Made by a program: the position numbers and the translations under genes. This document shows positions 35,362-40,876 of a stretch of DNA of 64,000 bases, one piece after another. The DNA is taken from NCBI RefSeq assembly GCF_007860175.1, contig NZ_SJPX01000006.1:64074-128073 (forward strand). Direction: 5' to 3'. The notes under the pieces were generated by a model. The model worked only from the letters and a program-made list of their open reading frames with translations. It did no database searches and was not told the origin of the DNA. The DNA comes from Rubripirellula reticaptiva. Lineage in GTDB: Bacteria; Planctomycetota; Planctomycetia; Pirellulales; Pirellulaceae. Every line of letters starts with the position of its first letter. Position 1 is the first letter of the stretch.

Positions 35362-35435
35362 TGGTAGTCGAGGGCTGGTCGCCCAAATCCGCCTGATACG
35401 CGGGTCGCGCTGAGTTCGATCCTCGGGGCTACCAC
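35362..35435 (+). tRNA. tRNA-Ile(GAT)
   Basis: Acceptor TGGTAGT/GCTACCA, anticodon loop CTGATAC, T arm CTGAG-TTCGATC-CTCGG. The D arm is small (GGGC-TGGTC-GCCC). Confidence 0.75.
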
Positions 35436-35513
35436 TTACGTCAACGAACACGAAGGAGAACACCAACATGCTGACTGCACTGCGATTGAAACGCATAGCC
35501 GCGATCGAACATC

Positions 35514-35586
35514 GGGGCTGTGGTGTAACTGGCAGCATGACGGACTTTTAATCCGTTCGGTGAGGGTTCAACTCCCTTCGGCCCCA
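35514..35586 (+). tRNA. tRNA-Lys(TTT)
   Basis: Acceptor GGGGCTG/CGGCCCC; anticodon arm ACGGA-CTTTTAA-TCCGT; T arm GAGGG-TTCAACT-CCCTT. Confidence 0.9.
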
Positions 35587-35597
35587 TTGCTACGCAT

Positions 35598-35670
35598 CGG
35601 CGTGTAGCTCAGGGGTGAGAGCGGCGTCCTTATAAGGCGACGGTCGCGGGTTCAATTCCCGCCACGCCGA
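35598..35670 (+). tRNA. tRNA-Ile(TAT)
   Basis: Acceptor CGGCGTG/CACGCCG; D arm GCTC/GAGC; anticodon loop CTTATAA in a stem with one mismatch; T arm GCGGG-TTCAATT-CCCGC. Reads AUA, a codon often under-served by hosts. Confidence 0.85.
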
Positions 35671-35695
35671 CTGAAATGAAACAACGACGACACAT

Positions 35696-35768
35696 GGGAT
35701 TGTGGCAGACAAGGTAATGCATCGGACTCTTAATCCGAGCGATGTGAGTTCGATTCTCACCGATCCCA
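35696..35768 (+). tRNA. tRNA-Lys(CTT)
   Basis: Acceptor GGGATTG/CGATCCC; anticodon arm TCGGA-CTCTTAA-TCCGA; T arm GTGAG-TTCGATT-CTCAC. Confidence 0.9.
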
Positions 35769-35784
35769 CTTGAAAATAGCAACA

Positions 35785-35853
35785 AGCTATTAGCCGTTAG
35801 CGATTAGCTCCAGCACGGAAAAGCTAATTGCTAACGGCTAACCGCTAATGGCT
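35785..35853. repeat. Hairpin repeat between tRNA genes
   Basis: Inverted arms of about 21-25 bases (sharing GCTAACGGCTAA and its complement) enclose a short loop. REP-like element inserted between two tRNA genes; the arms also contain direct repetition of the TTAGC type. Confidence 0.7.
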
Positions 35854-35858
35854 ACTCC

Positions 35859-35931
35859 AGCTCTGATGGTCTAACGGCAAGACTCCTCCGTCGTAACGAG
35901 GTGATGCGGGTTCGATTCCGGCTCGGTGCTC
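35859..35931 (+). tRNA. tRNA-Thr(CGT), degenerate
   Basis: Acceptor AGCTCTG/CGGTGCT has one mismatch. Anticodon arm CCTC...GAGG holds loop GTCGTAA if C31 and C39 are left unpaired, giving CGT. The T stem has one mismatch. Boundaries and identity are less sure than for its neighbours. Confidence 0.6.
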
Positions 35932-35984
35932 TTAAGACGCTTCGGCGCCATTGATCTTTGACAATTTGGTAGTGATGCATTTTT

Positions 35985-36055
35985 GCGCCCATGATGTAGC
36001 GGTAGCCTGCTGCCTTGCCATGGCGGAAGTGTGGGTTCGACTCCCACTGGGCGCT
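35985..36055 (+). tRNA. tRNA-Gly(GCC)
   Basis: Acceptor GCGCCCA/TGGGCGC; anticodon arm CTGCC-TTGCCAT-GGCGG; T arm GTGGG-TTCGACT-CCCAC. Confidence 0.88.
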
Positions 36056-36063
36056 TTGCAGAA

Positions 36064-36135
36064 TCCGGTGTGGCCCAATGGTAAGGCGGCTCCCTGTTAA
36101 GGAGACGAGTGATGGTTCGAGTCCATCCGCCGGAG
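36064..36135 (+). tRNA. tRNA-Asn(GTT)
   Basis: Acceptor TCCGGTG/CGCCGGA; anticodon loop CTGTTAA between CTCC and GGAG; T arm GATGG-TTCGAGT-CCATC. Confidence 0.9.
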
Positions 36136-36141
36136 CTTCGC

Positions 36142-36210
36142 GAAGTTTGAAGGGCGAAGCGAGAAGTGTGGAATAGATCGCTTCGTTTCACACCTCGCCC
36201 TTCAGACTTC
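36142..36210. repeat. Second hairpin repeat between tRNA genes
   Basis: Arms GAAGTTTGAAGGGCGA and its near-complement (one mismatch) at 36195-36210, with an inner GTGTG/CACAC pairing. It occupies the gap between tRNA-Asn and tRNA-Gly. Confidence 0.65.
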
Positions 36211-36220
36211 CGCATATTTC

Positions 36221-36292
36221 GTGTCCTTGGCCGAGCGGCAAAGGTTCCGGATTTCCAATCCGGCTAGGTGGGTTCGACTCCCACAGGACACT
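36221..36292 (+). tRNA. tRNA-Gly(TCC)
   Basis: Acceptor GTGTCCT/AGGACAC; anticodon arm CCGGA-TTTCCAA-TCCGG; T arm GTGGG-TTCGACT-CCCAC. Confidence 0.9.
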
Positions 36293-36312
36293 CTTCTGAT
36301 GGTGAAAACTCT

Positions 36313-36378
36313 CTCCGGCGCGTAGTCGCGACGTGAGCCTTTGAAGCTCGCAGATCGGGTTCGATCCCCGGACGGAGT
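36313..36378 (+). tRNA. tRNA-Gln(TTG)
   Basis: Acceptor CTCCGGC/GACGGAG with one mismatch; anticodon arm GAGC-CTTTGAA-GCTC; T arm TCGGG-TTCGATC-CCCGG. Short (66 nt) because of a reduced D arm. Confidence 0.75.
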
Positions 36379-36400
36379 GCTGATGTATTGAAGACCAAAT

Positions 36401-36475
36401 GCCGGAGTAGCAGTTGTTGGTCGCTGCACCTCGCTCTGAACGAGGAGTTCATTGGTTCGATTCCAGTCTCCGGTG
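36401..36475 (+). tRNA. tRNA-Gln(CTG)
   Basis: Acceptor GCCGGAG/CTCCGGT (G1-U72); D stem GCAG/CTGC; anticodon arm CCTCG-CTCTGAA-CGAGG. Confidence 0.88.
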
Positions 36476-36477
36476 CT

Positions 36478-36552
36478 GTGGCCAGATCTGGTGTTGGTTT
36501 CCAGAGACTCACTGTGAATGAGTTTGTCGCCGGTTCAATTCCGGTTGGTCAC
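36478..36552 (+). tRNA. tRNA-His(GTG)
   Basis: Anticodon arm ACTCA-CTGTGAA-TGAGT; D stem CTGG/CCAG; T arm CCGG-TTCAATT-CCGG. The acceptor can be drawn with an extra G opposite C73, the tRNA-His hallmark. Confidence 0.82.
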
Positions 36553-36570
36553 CCTCGTGCAAACATTTTC

Positions 36571-36643
36571 GGTGGCAAGTTCCTCTGGGAAGGAAGCTTG
36601 ATTGTCTATCAAGTTGCTGCGGGTTCGACTCCCGTTGCCATCG
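36571..36643 (+). tRNA. tRNA-Asp(GTC)
   Basis: Acceptor GGTGGCA/TGCCATC; D stem TTCC/GGAA; anticodon arm CTTGA-TTGTCTA-TCAAG; discriminator G, as usual for Asp. Confidence 0.9.
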
Positions 36644-36653
36644 CTTTCAATTC

Positions 36654-36724
36654 GCCGCATTCGACTACTGGCTAGGTCGGCTGCTTCTCAGGCAGCAGGA
36701 GGAGATCGAAACTCCTATGCGGTA
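36654..36724 (+). tRNA. tRNA-Glu(CTC)
   Basis: Acceptor GCCGCAT/ATGCGGT; anticodon arm GCTGC-TTCTCAG-GCAGC; T arm AGGAG-ATCGAAA-CTCCT, in which the usual T54 is A. Confidence 0.8.
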
Positions 36725-36749
36725 CTCGCTTCGATCGAAGCAACCAAAC

Positions 36750-36824
36750 GGCGTGGTAGATTCTGATGGCAGAATCGTCTGGTTTTCATCCAGGAGTTCG
36801 CGGGTTCGATTCCCGCTCACGTCA
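36750..36824 (+). tRNA. tRNA-Glu(TTC)
   Basis: Acceptor GGCGTGG/TCACGTC; D stem GATTC/GAATC; anticodon arm CTGG-TTTTCAT-CCAG; T arm GCGGG-TTCGATT-CCCGC. Confidence 0.88.
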
Positions 36825-36844
36825 CTGCGTTCAATAACGCAATA

Positions 36845-36930
36845 CGGAAGTCACCCGGCCGGATGAGGACACTGTCTTGAAAACAGCTGCGGTCAAAAAC
36901 CGTTGTGGGTTCGAGTCCCACGGCTTCCGC
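36845..36930 (+). tRNA. tRNA-Ser(TGA)
   Basis: Class II tRNA with a long variable arm (CGGT/ACCG). Acceptor CGGAAGT/GCTTCCG; anticodon arm CTGT-CTTGAAA-ACAG; T arm GTGGG-TTCGAGT-CCCAC. Confidence 0.9.
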
Positions 36931-36940
36931 TCGACAACAT

Positions 36941-37025
36941 GGGATCGTTTCCACACGGGAGGTTGTAACCCTTCTGCCTTTAATTGTGTGGTAGTCGGCG
37001 AGAGGTGCGATTCCTTGCGTTCCCA
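36941..37025 (+). tRNA. tRNA-Tyr(GTA), class II
   Basis: Acceptor GGGATCG/CGTTCCC with one mismatch; anticodon arm GGAGG-TTGTAAC-CCTTC; long variable region; T loop TGCGATT. The D arm is very small. Confidence 0.7.
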
Positions 37026-37045
37026 CTTGTTTTGAAAAGTTTCAC

Positions 37046-37116
37046 ACGTCTCTGGTGTAACGGTAGCACTGCTGATTCCAAACCAGTTAGTCAGGGTTCA
37101 AATCCTTGGGGACGTG
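37046..37116 (+). tRNA. tRNA-Trp(CCA)
   Basis: Acceptor ACGTCTC/GGGACGT; anticodon loop TTCCAAA; T arm CAGGG-TTCAAAT-CCTTG. Confidence 0.82.
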
Positions 37117-37140
37117 CTCTTCGGATCGACTTTTTGACAA

Positions 37141-37212
37141 AGTCCTGTGGTCCAACGGCTACGACACCTGTTTTACACGCAGGAAACGATTGTTCGATTC
37201 CATCCGAGACTA
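37141..37212 (+). tRNA. tRNA-Val(TAC)
   Basis: Acceptor AGTCCTG/CGAGACT with one mismatch; anticodon arm CCTGT-TTTACAC-GCAGG; T arm GATTG-TTCGATT-CCATC, one mismatch. Confidence 0.8.
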
Positions 37213-37262
37213 CTGCCGGCGTCACGGTGACGCTGGCCCGCAATTAACCAAGGAGAATGACG

Positions 37263-37532
37263 ATGTCCAGAAACGTGAGGTACGTGCAATGTGCGATGAG
37301 ACGCAACATCGCCCGCGGATCTGTGCGAACGACATCGTACATCCCGCAAGAGTTTGCGAAGGTCGGTCGAGTGCTGAGGCTCAAAGACGACAAGGTCGGT
37401 TGGGTCGATGGCTGGGTGGTCGAGTGCGTTGGTGATTCGATCGTCGAAGGTGACCAGATTCCTGACTCGCACAAGGCGATCAAGAACCATCGCAAGTTGA
37501 CCGGCGATAGTGCTCCGCGACTCAATGCGTAA
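37263..37532 (+). CDS. Small protein within the tRNA array, unknown
   Basis: 89 residues from the ATG at 37263, with AGGAG 7 bases upstream (a second ATG lies at 37257). Basic N-terminus (MSRNVRYVQCAMRRNIARGS), then SYIPQEFAKVGRVLRLKDD and a Trp/Val-rich strand (GWVDGWVVECVGD). The pattern suggests a small beta-barrel, possibly nucleic-acid-binding. It sits between tRNA-Val and the next tRNA-like gene on the same strand. No family recognised. Confidence 0.7.
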   Translation: MSRNVRYVQCAMRRNIARGSVRTTSYIPQEFAKVGRVLRLKDDKVGWVDGWVVECVGDSIVEGDQIPDSHKAIKNHRKLTGDSAPRLNA

Positions 37533-37596
37533 CACGTTGGCAGCCAAGGGAAGGACGCGGTCGGTCGCGTTCTTCCCAGCGGCACCAGCACTCAAC

Positions 37597-37687
37597 GCCC
37601 AGGTACGCCAACCGGCCGAGCGACTCGCCCCGGTAATCAATAAACACAGGGCCCGAGTGTTTGCAGGTTCGACTCCTGCTCTGGGCA
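37597..37687 (+). tRNA. tRNA-like gene with 26-nt anticodon loop
   Basis: Acceptor GCCCAGG/TCTGGGC, D arm CGC...GCG like that of tRNA-Leu(CAA), variable TGTTT, T arm GCAGG-TTCGACT-CCTGC all fold normally. Between stem halves CTCG and CGAG lie 26 bases plus the pairing remainder, instead of 7-9, so about 17 bases are inserted. It may be an intron, a decayed anticodon arm or a non-decoding tRNA-like RNA. No anticodon is assigned. Confidence 0.6.
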
Positions 37688-37706
37688 CTGAAACGAAGAA
37701 CAACAT

Positions 37707-37777
37707 GGGGCGCTCGTCCAACGGGAAGACGTCTGTTTTGCACGCAGAAAATCGGGGTTCGATTCCCCGGTGCTCCA
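37707..37777 (+). tRNA. tRNA-Ala(TGC)
   Basis: Acceptor GGGGCGC/GTGCTCC contains the G3-U70 pair that defines Ala; anticodon arm TCTGT-TTTGCAC-GCAGA; T arm CGGGG-TTCGATT-CCCCG. Confidence 0.9.
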
Positions 37778-37782
37778 CTCAC

Positions 37783-37854
37783 GCTGAGGTAGGCCAACGG
37801 CGATCCGCTTGTCTTAGGAACAAGTGCTTGCGGGTTCGACTCCCGCCCTCAGTA
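37783..37854 (+). tRNA. tRNA-Leu(TAG)
   Basis: Acceptor GCTGAGG/CCTCAGT (G1-U72); anticodon arm CTTGT-CTTAGGA-ACAAG; T arm GCGGG-TTCGACT-CCCGC. Variable loop is short, unlike ordinary bacterial Leu tRNAs. Confidence 0.82.
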
Positions 37855-37866
37855 CTGATTCAACAT

Positions 37867-37940
37867 GCTGTGGTACGCAAACCGGCAAAGCGGCGAATTT
37901 CAAATGTTCGTGTTTGAGGGTTCGACTCCCTCCCGCAGTA
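37867..37940 (+). tRNA. tRNA-Leu(CAA)
   Basis: Acceptor GCTGTGG/CCGCAGT; D stem CGC/GCG; anticodon arm CGAAT-TTCAAAT-GTTCG; T arm GAGGG-TTCGACT-CCCTC. Variable region only TGTTT (class I). Confidence 0.82.
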
Positions 37941-37953
37941 CTTCGATTCAAAC

Positions 37954-38037
37954 AGCCAAGTGGTGGAACCGGTAGACACGCGACACTCAGAATGTCGTGC
38001 CCACAGCGGCGTGCGAGTTCAACTCTCGCCTTGGCTA
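37954..38037 (+). tRNA. tRNA-Leu(CAG)
   Basis: Normal class II Leu: acceptor AGCCAAG/CTTGGCT, D loop GGAACCGGTAGACAC, anticodon arm CGACA-CTCAGAA-TGTCG, long variable arm. Confidence 0.92.
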
Positions 38038-38048
38038 CTTTTCAACGA

Positions 38049-38116
38049 TGCGGGTGAGCCAGGCTCATCCGGGCCTCATAAGCCTGGACCGTCGGGTGCG
38101 ACCCCCGAACCCGCTA
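38049..38116 (+). tRNA. tRNA-Met(CAT), copy 1
   Basis: Stem GCGGGT/ACCCGC with unpaired T1-T72; anticodon loop CTCATAA between GGGC and GCCT; T arm TCGGG-TGCGACC-CCCGA. CAT could also be an Ile2 tRNA if C34 is lysidinylated. Confidence 0.8.
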
Positions 38117-38133
38117 CTTCGATGCGATAACAA

Positions 38134-38202
38134 CGCGGATGGGCCAGAGCTCAGCCAGGCCTCATAAGCCAGGACCGCCGGGTGCGACCCCCGGATCCGC
38201 TA
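38134..38202 (+). tRNA. tRNA-Met(CAT), copy 2
   Basis: Close relative of copy 1: stem GCGGAT/ATCCGC with an unpaired first position (C1-T72), anticodon loop CTCATAA, T arm CCGGG-TGCGACC-CCCGG. One of the two may serve as initiator or Ile2. Confidence 0.8.
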
Positions 38203-38210
38203 CTTCATTC

Positions 38211-38286
38211 GGCCGGGTACGCAAACTGGCAAAGCGACGAGGTCGAGAGACTCGTGACTTTGTGGGTTCGACTCCCACCTCGGTCA
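38211..38286 (+). tRNA. tRNA, anticodon ambiguous (GAG Leu or CGA Ser)
   Basis: Acceptor GGCCGGG/CTCGGTC, Leu-like D arm, T arm GTGGG-TTCGACT-CCCAC. Stem ACGAG/CTCGT encloses nine bases GTCGAGAGA: centring gives GAG (Leu, but with C33), while keeping T33 gives CGA (Ser). The D arm favours Leu. Confidence 0.65.
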
Positions 38287-38294
38287 TGACAAAC

Positions 38295-38367
38295 GATCGC
38301 GTGGTCCAGCGGCTAAGACGCCTGCGTGACAAGCAGGAGACCGATGGTTCGATTCCATCCGTGATCA
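38295..38367 (+). tRNA. tRNA-Val(GAC)
   Basis: Acceptor GATCGCG/CGTGATC; anticodon arm CCTGC-GTGACAA-GCAGG; T arm GATGG-TTCGATT-CCATC. Confidence 0.9.
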
Positions 38368-38378
38368 CTGACACAAAC

Positions 38379-38449
38379 GGTCTGTAAGTGTTGCGGCAGC
38401 ACGCGTCTGTGGTATGGACGAAGACCGGGTTCAATTCCCGGACGGACCT
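38379..38449 (+). tRNA. tRNA-Thr(GGT)
   Basis: Acceptor GGTCTGT/ACGGACC; D stem GTG/CAC; anticodon arm CGTCT-GTGGTAT-GGACG; T arm CCGGG-TTCAATT-CCCGG. Confidence 0.88.
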
Positions 38450-38471
38450 CTGAGTGACGTTTGAAACAAAT

Positions 38472-38543
38472 GGGCTGGCATGTTCCAAGGAGGCGACTGA
38501 CTTTTGCAAAGTCGGTGGAAGGGTTCGATTCCCTTCCGGTCCA
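38472..38543 (+). tRNA. tRNA-Ala(TGC), copy 2
   Basis: Acceptor GGGCTGG/CCGGTCC with the Ala-defining G3-U70; anticodon arm TGACT-TTTGCAA-AGTCG; T arm GAAGG-TTCGATT-CCTTC region. Confidence 0.82.
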
Positions 38544-38557
38544 CTCACGATTGTTTA

Positions 38558-38645
38558 CGGAAGGCAGCCGGATACGGTTTGCCGGGCCGCACTGCTAACG
38601 CGTGCCACCTTCGGGTGATGAGGGTTCGACTCCCTCGCCTTCCGC
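38558..38645 (+). tRNA. tRNA-Ser(GCT)
   Basis: Class II: acceptor CGGAAGG/CCTTCCG, anticodon loop CTGCTAA, variable hairpin CACC-TTCG-GGTG, T arm GAGGG-TTCGACT-CCCTC. Confidence 0.88.
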
Positions 38646-38656
38646 TTGTTTGAAAC

Positions 38657-38728
38657 GGCTCGATGGTGAAACGGACATCATCTCTGGCTTCTAACCAGAA
38701 GTTCCGGGTTCGATTCCTGGTCGGGCTA
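38657..38728 (+). tRNA. tRNA-Arg(TCT)
   Basis: Acceptor GGCTCGA/TCGGGCT; anticodon arm TCTGG-CTTCTAA-CCAGA; T arm CCGGG-TTCGATT-CCTGG. Reads AGA. Confidence 0.9.
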
Positions 38729-38799
38729 CTGCCGATATTTGCAGTCACGTTGGCTGCCGGCATCCATTCGCTTGTTTGACACTTTTGAAAGGCAATGTC

Positions 38800-39612
38800 A
38801 TGAGCATGCGTCAGATTGAGCGTCAATTCACGCGGATTGGTGCTCGAGCAAACGTTCATCCGCCGATCGTTCGGCGTTGGGGAACGGCTCTCCGTGAAAA
38901 AGTTTCGATCGACATCGGCAACGACGCCGAGGGCGAGTTCTTCGACATCTCGATTCAGCCACCACAGTTGGCCGAAACGCAGGTGATCGACGTTCAGCCT
39001 TCAATGCGGCACCTGCTACTGATGTCGCGACAAGACGACGGAAAGCACAAGTTCTTGTGCGGACACGACGAGCGACATTGGTTCGTTGCTGCTGTTCCTG
39101 AACGGGCAGCCGTTTCATCTGTGAAGACAGCTTTCGACGCGCTCAAGCCGGTTGCGGTGCGAGCACTTGAGAACCGTCTTGGCGTGAAGCCGCGAAAGCG
39201 GAATCGTCGACGCAATGAAGCGTTCATCCGTCAGGGCGAGTGGTTCTTCGTCCCGGTCGAAAACCCGGCGTTGGTCGATGAGCGTCTCGTGCTGCGGAAC
39301 GAACCGATCGCACGTGGTGGTGGAAAGCCGCACATTTGCGAAGAAGTGGTTCGACAGGGCGGACAACTGGTTTACATCAGTAACCAGCACCCGAACGGGT
39401 TGACCGAGGGACAGCGAATGCGATTGATAAGTCGCAAGCCTGAACTTCGTCATCTGCACTGGGTCGCTCAACGTAGAAACCCCAGCGTGTTGGTTCGCGG
39501 ACGAGTTCGCCATCCGGACCACAAGACAATCATCTTGAACGGTTGGCACCAAGTCCTGATGAACACTGAAAACGAGTCGATCGCAATGCGACATGTCGCA
39601 TTCATCGACTGA
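38800..39612 (+). CDS. Protein within the tRNA array, unknown function
   Basis: 270 residues from the ATG at 38800, with GAAAGG just upstream. Contains HERHWFVAAVPE-like (DERHWFVAAVPE) and RQGEWFFVPVENP segments, a basic middle (RLGVKPRKRNRRRNEAF) and a His-containing C-terminal half (RGRVRHPDHKTIILNGWHQV). It is soluble and I do not recognise the family. It lies between tRNA-Arg and tRNA-Thr on the same strand, so it is probably transcribed with the array. A translation- or RNA-linked role is a guess from context. Confidence 0.7.
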   Translation: MSMRQIERQFTRIGARANVHPPIVRRWGTALREKVSIDIGNDAEGEFFDISIQPPQLAETQVIDVQPSMRHLLLMSRQDDGKHKFLCGHDERHWFVAAVPERAAVSSVKTAFDALKPVAVRALENRLGVKPRKRNRRRNEAFIRQGEWFFVPVENPALVDERLVLRNEPIARGGGKPHICEEVVRQGGQLVYISNQHPNGLTEGQRMRLISRKPELRHLHWVAQRRNPSVLVRGRVRHPDHKTIILNGWHQVLMNTENESIAMRHVAFID

Positions 39613-39617
39613 AGTTT

Positions 39618-39641
39618 GGTCCCGCACTTCGGTGCGGGGCC
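39618..39641 (+). terminator. Stable UUCG hairpin after the array ORF
   Basis: A ten-pair stem closed by a TTCG tetraloop, beginning 6 bases after the stop codon. Only ATTTCCC follows, so it could be a weak terminator or an mRNA 3' end protector before tRNA-Thr. Confidence 0.55.
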
Positions 39642-39649
39642 ATTTCCCA

Positions 39650-39725
39650 AGCCGACGTGACTCGATGTAGAAAGGCACCGCTCTTGTAAAGCGACCCATG
39701 CTGGTGCGAACCCAGTCGTCGGCTC
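39650..39725 (+). tRNA. tRNA-Thr(TGT)
   Basis: Acceptor AGCCGAC/GTCGGCT; anticodon arm CGCT-CTTGTAA-AGCG; T arm GCTGG-TGCGAAC-CCAGT. Confidence 0.85.
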
Positions 39726-39756
39726 TTGTGACTATGAATGAACAAAGCAATCAAAT

Positions 39757-39828
39757 GACTCGCGGGTGTGCTGGATAGCATGACAGTCTTCGAAACTGTC
39801 GGACCAGGTTCGATTCCTGGGCGGGTTA
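39757..39828 (+). tRNA. tRNA-Arg(TCG)
   Basis: Acceptor GACTCGC/GCGGGTT; anticodon arm ACAGT-CTTCGAA-ACTGT; T arm CCAGG-TTCGATT-CCTGG. Confidence 0.85.
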
Positions 39829-39836
39829 CTCAAACT

Positions 39837-39909
39837 GTTCTCGGAGTGTGCCGGATTCGCACGCGACTTTGCGAAGGTCGTAGACCAGGTTCGATTCCTG
39901 GCGAGAGCA
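39837..39909 (+). tRNA. tRNA-Arg(GCG)
   Basis: Acceptor GTTCTCG/CGAGAGC; D stem GTG/CAC; anticodon arm CGACT-TTGCGAA-GGTCG. G34 is unusual, since bacteria normally use ACG (inosine) for these codons. Confidence 0.82.
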
Positions 39910-39911
39910 CT

Positions 39912-39984
39912 GACTGATCGACTGCAGACTCGGATTACATCTTGAAAATGTGAACCATCTGAGTTGTACCTTCGCCGATCGGTC
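39912..39984 (+). ncRNA. Y RNA-like RNA 1 (no tRNA-like module)
   Basis: Terminal stem GACTGATCG/CGATCGGTC (one G-U), then ACTGC opposite CTTCG, inner stem ACTCGGAT/ATCTGAGT, then TACAT and a small hairpin ACAT/ATGT. Shares the ACTGC...GGANTACAT...CTTCG frame with eleven other units ahead of the Ro gene. It lies 3 bases after tRNA-Arg(GCG), so it may be released by tRNA 3' processing. Confidence 0.7.
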
Positions 39985-40046
39985 TTTACACAACTCAACA
40001 GTTTCACACTCAAACCGGAGCAGAACGATGCGATACGAACATCTGT

Positions 40047-40244
40047 ATGACGACGACAACGCCCATTGCTTTCGAGCCGATGAGCAAACGTCGTAAAAGC
40101 TACCCGTCAGAAACGAAAGTCAAACGCGGAGTCCGAATCATCCAAGGCAAGCAACTCGAGGAAAAGCTCGGTCGCAACGACCTGTGCCCATGCGGAAGCG
40201 GTCAACGCTTCAAGCGTTGTTGCCTACGATCGGGGCGTCTGTGA
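40047..40244 (+). CDS. SEC-C motif protein
   Basis: 65 residues. The C-terminal [19 protein letters not shown] is a SEC-C zinc-binding motif (CPC...CC), like that at the end of SecA and of many small accessory proteins. The N-terminus is basic ([16 protein letters not shown]). Starts at 40047 or 40080 are possible. A 22-codon ORF at 40028-40096 in another frame has a better ribosome-binding site (GGAG) and might couple translation. Confidence 0.7.
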   Translation: MTTTTPIAFEPMSKRRKSYPSETKVKRGVRIIQGKQLEEKLGRNDLCPCGSGQRFKRCCLRSGRL

Positions 40245-40287
40245 TGGCGTCAATCGCGACGACTACTTTTAGGGAATGAGACCTGAG

Positions 40288-40715
40288 GGATGAGTCTTGA
40301 GTCGTTGAGGTTCAAGAAGACGAGCGAAGTGAGCGGATGAGGCCAGCGAGCACCCTTGCTGTTTCATCTGCTTGGTTAGCAAGTTGTTCGGCGGTTTCTC
40401 CGTTTGTGTATTCGAGCCGCCGAGCGATCGTCAGTTGATACTCGACCTCTCGAATGGACCCAAATGCCATGTCGAGGAAACGCAGGAAGTCTGCTTCAGA
40501 GTTCCGCGCACATCCTTCGACAATGTTGGACGCGATCGAAACGGAAGCTCTACGAAGTTGTGACGTCAGCCCGAACATTTCGTCTTTAGGGAATGTCCTC
40601 GTTGCTGAGTAGACCGACATAACAAGCTGGTCCGCCAACTCGAACGCTCGTAGCTTCCGATGATCCCGCATATCTCAACCCCTTTTTCTCAGGACTCACA
40701 ACTCAAGACTCACCC
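40288..40715. mobile_element. IVP-type cassette bounded by inverted repeats
   Basis: The left end (GAGTCTTGAGT at 40292) and right end (ACTCAAGACTC at 40701) are inverted copies within about 17 matching bases. Between them is a single leftward four-helix-bundle gene. This is the layout of intervening-sequence elements known from 23S rRNA genes; here it lies between Y RNA-like units 1 and 2 and next to tRNA-Cys. Confidence 0.6.
40312..40671 (-). CDS. Four-helix bundle protein (23S rRNA IVP family)
   Basis: 119 residues: MRDHRKLRAFELADQLVMSV, FPKDEMFGLTSQLRRASVS, IASNIVEGCARNSEADFLRF and SIREVEYQLTIARRL. These segments are diagnostic for the S23/IVP four-helix-bundle family, usually encoded in intervening sequences of 23S rRNA genes or as free cassettes. 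The protein forms a pentameric bundle with a basic face; its function is not established. It is the only leftward gene in the RNA array. Confidence 0.9.
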   Translation of the reverse strand: MRDHRKLRAFELADQLVMSVYSATRTFPKDEMFGLTSQLRRASVSIASNIVEGCARNSEADFLRFLDMAFGSIREVEYQLTIARRLEYTNGETAEQLANQADETARVLAGLIRSLRSSS

Positions 40716-40722
40716 CTATCTT

Positions 40723-40793
40723 AACGCTGGAGCCAGATGGCTAGGCGGCCGGCTGCAACCCGGTTTAAGTGGGTTCGACTCCCACCAGCGTTT
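40723..40793 (+). tRNA. tRNA-Cys(GCA)
   Basis: Acceptor AACGCTG/CAGCGTT; anticodon arm CCGG-CTGCAAC-CCGG; T arm GTGGG-TTCGACT-CCCAC. Last conventional tRNA; Y RNA-like unit 2 starts 3 bases later. Confidence 0.88.
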
Positions 40794-40796
40794 CTT

Positions 40797-40869
40797 GATC
40801 GACCAACTGACGAATCGGAATACATCTTTGCTAAAGAACCGTCTGATTCAAAACCTTCGCTGGCCGATC
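40797..40869 (+). ncRNA. Y RNA-like RNA 2 (no tRNA-like module)
   Basis: Terminal stem GATCGACCA/TGGCCGATC (one A-C mismatch); ACTGAC opposite CCTTCG; inner stem GAATCGGA/TCTGATTC; ATACA; hairpin TCTTT-GCT-AAAGA. Same plan and length as unit 1. It starts 3 bases after tRNA-Cys. Confidence 0.7.
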
Positions 40870-40876
40870 ACAACAC

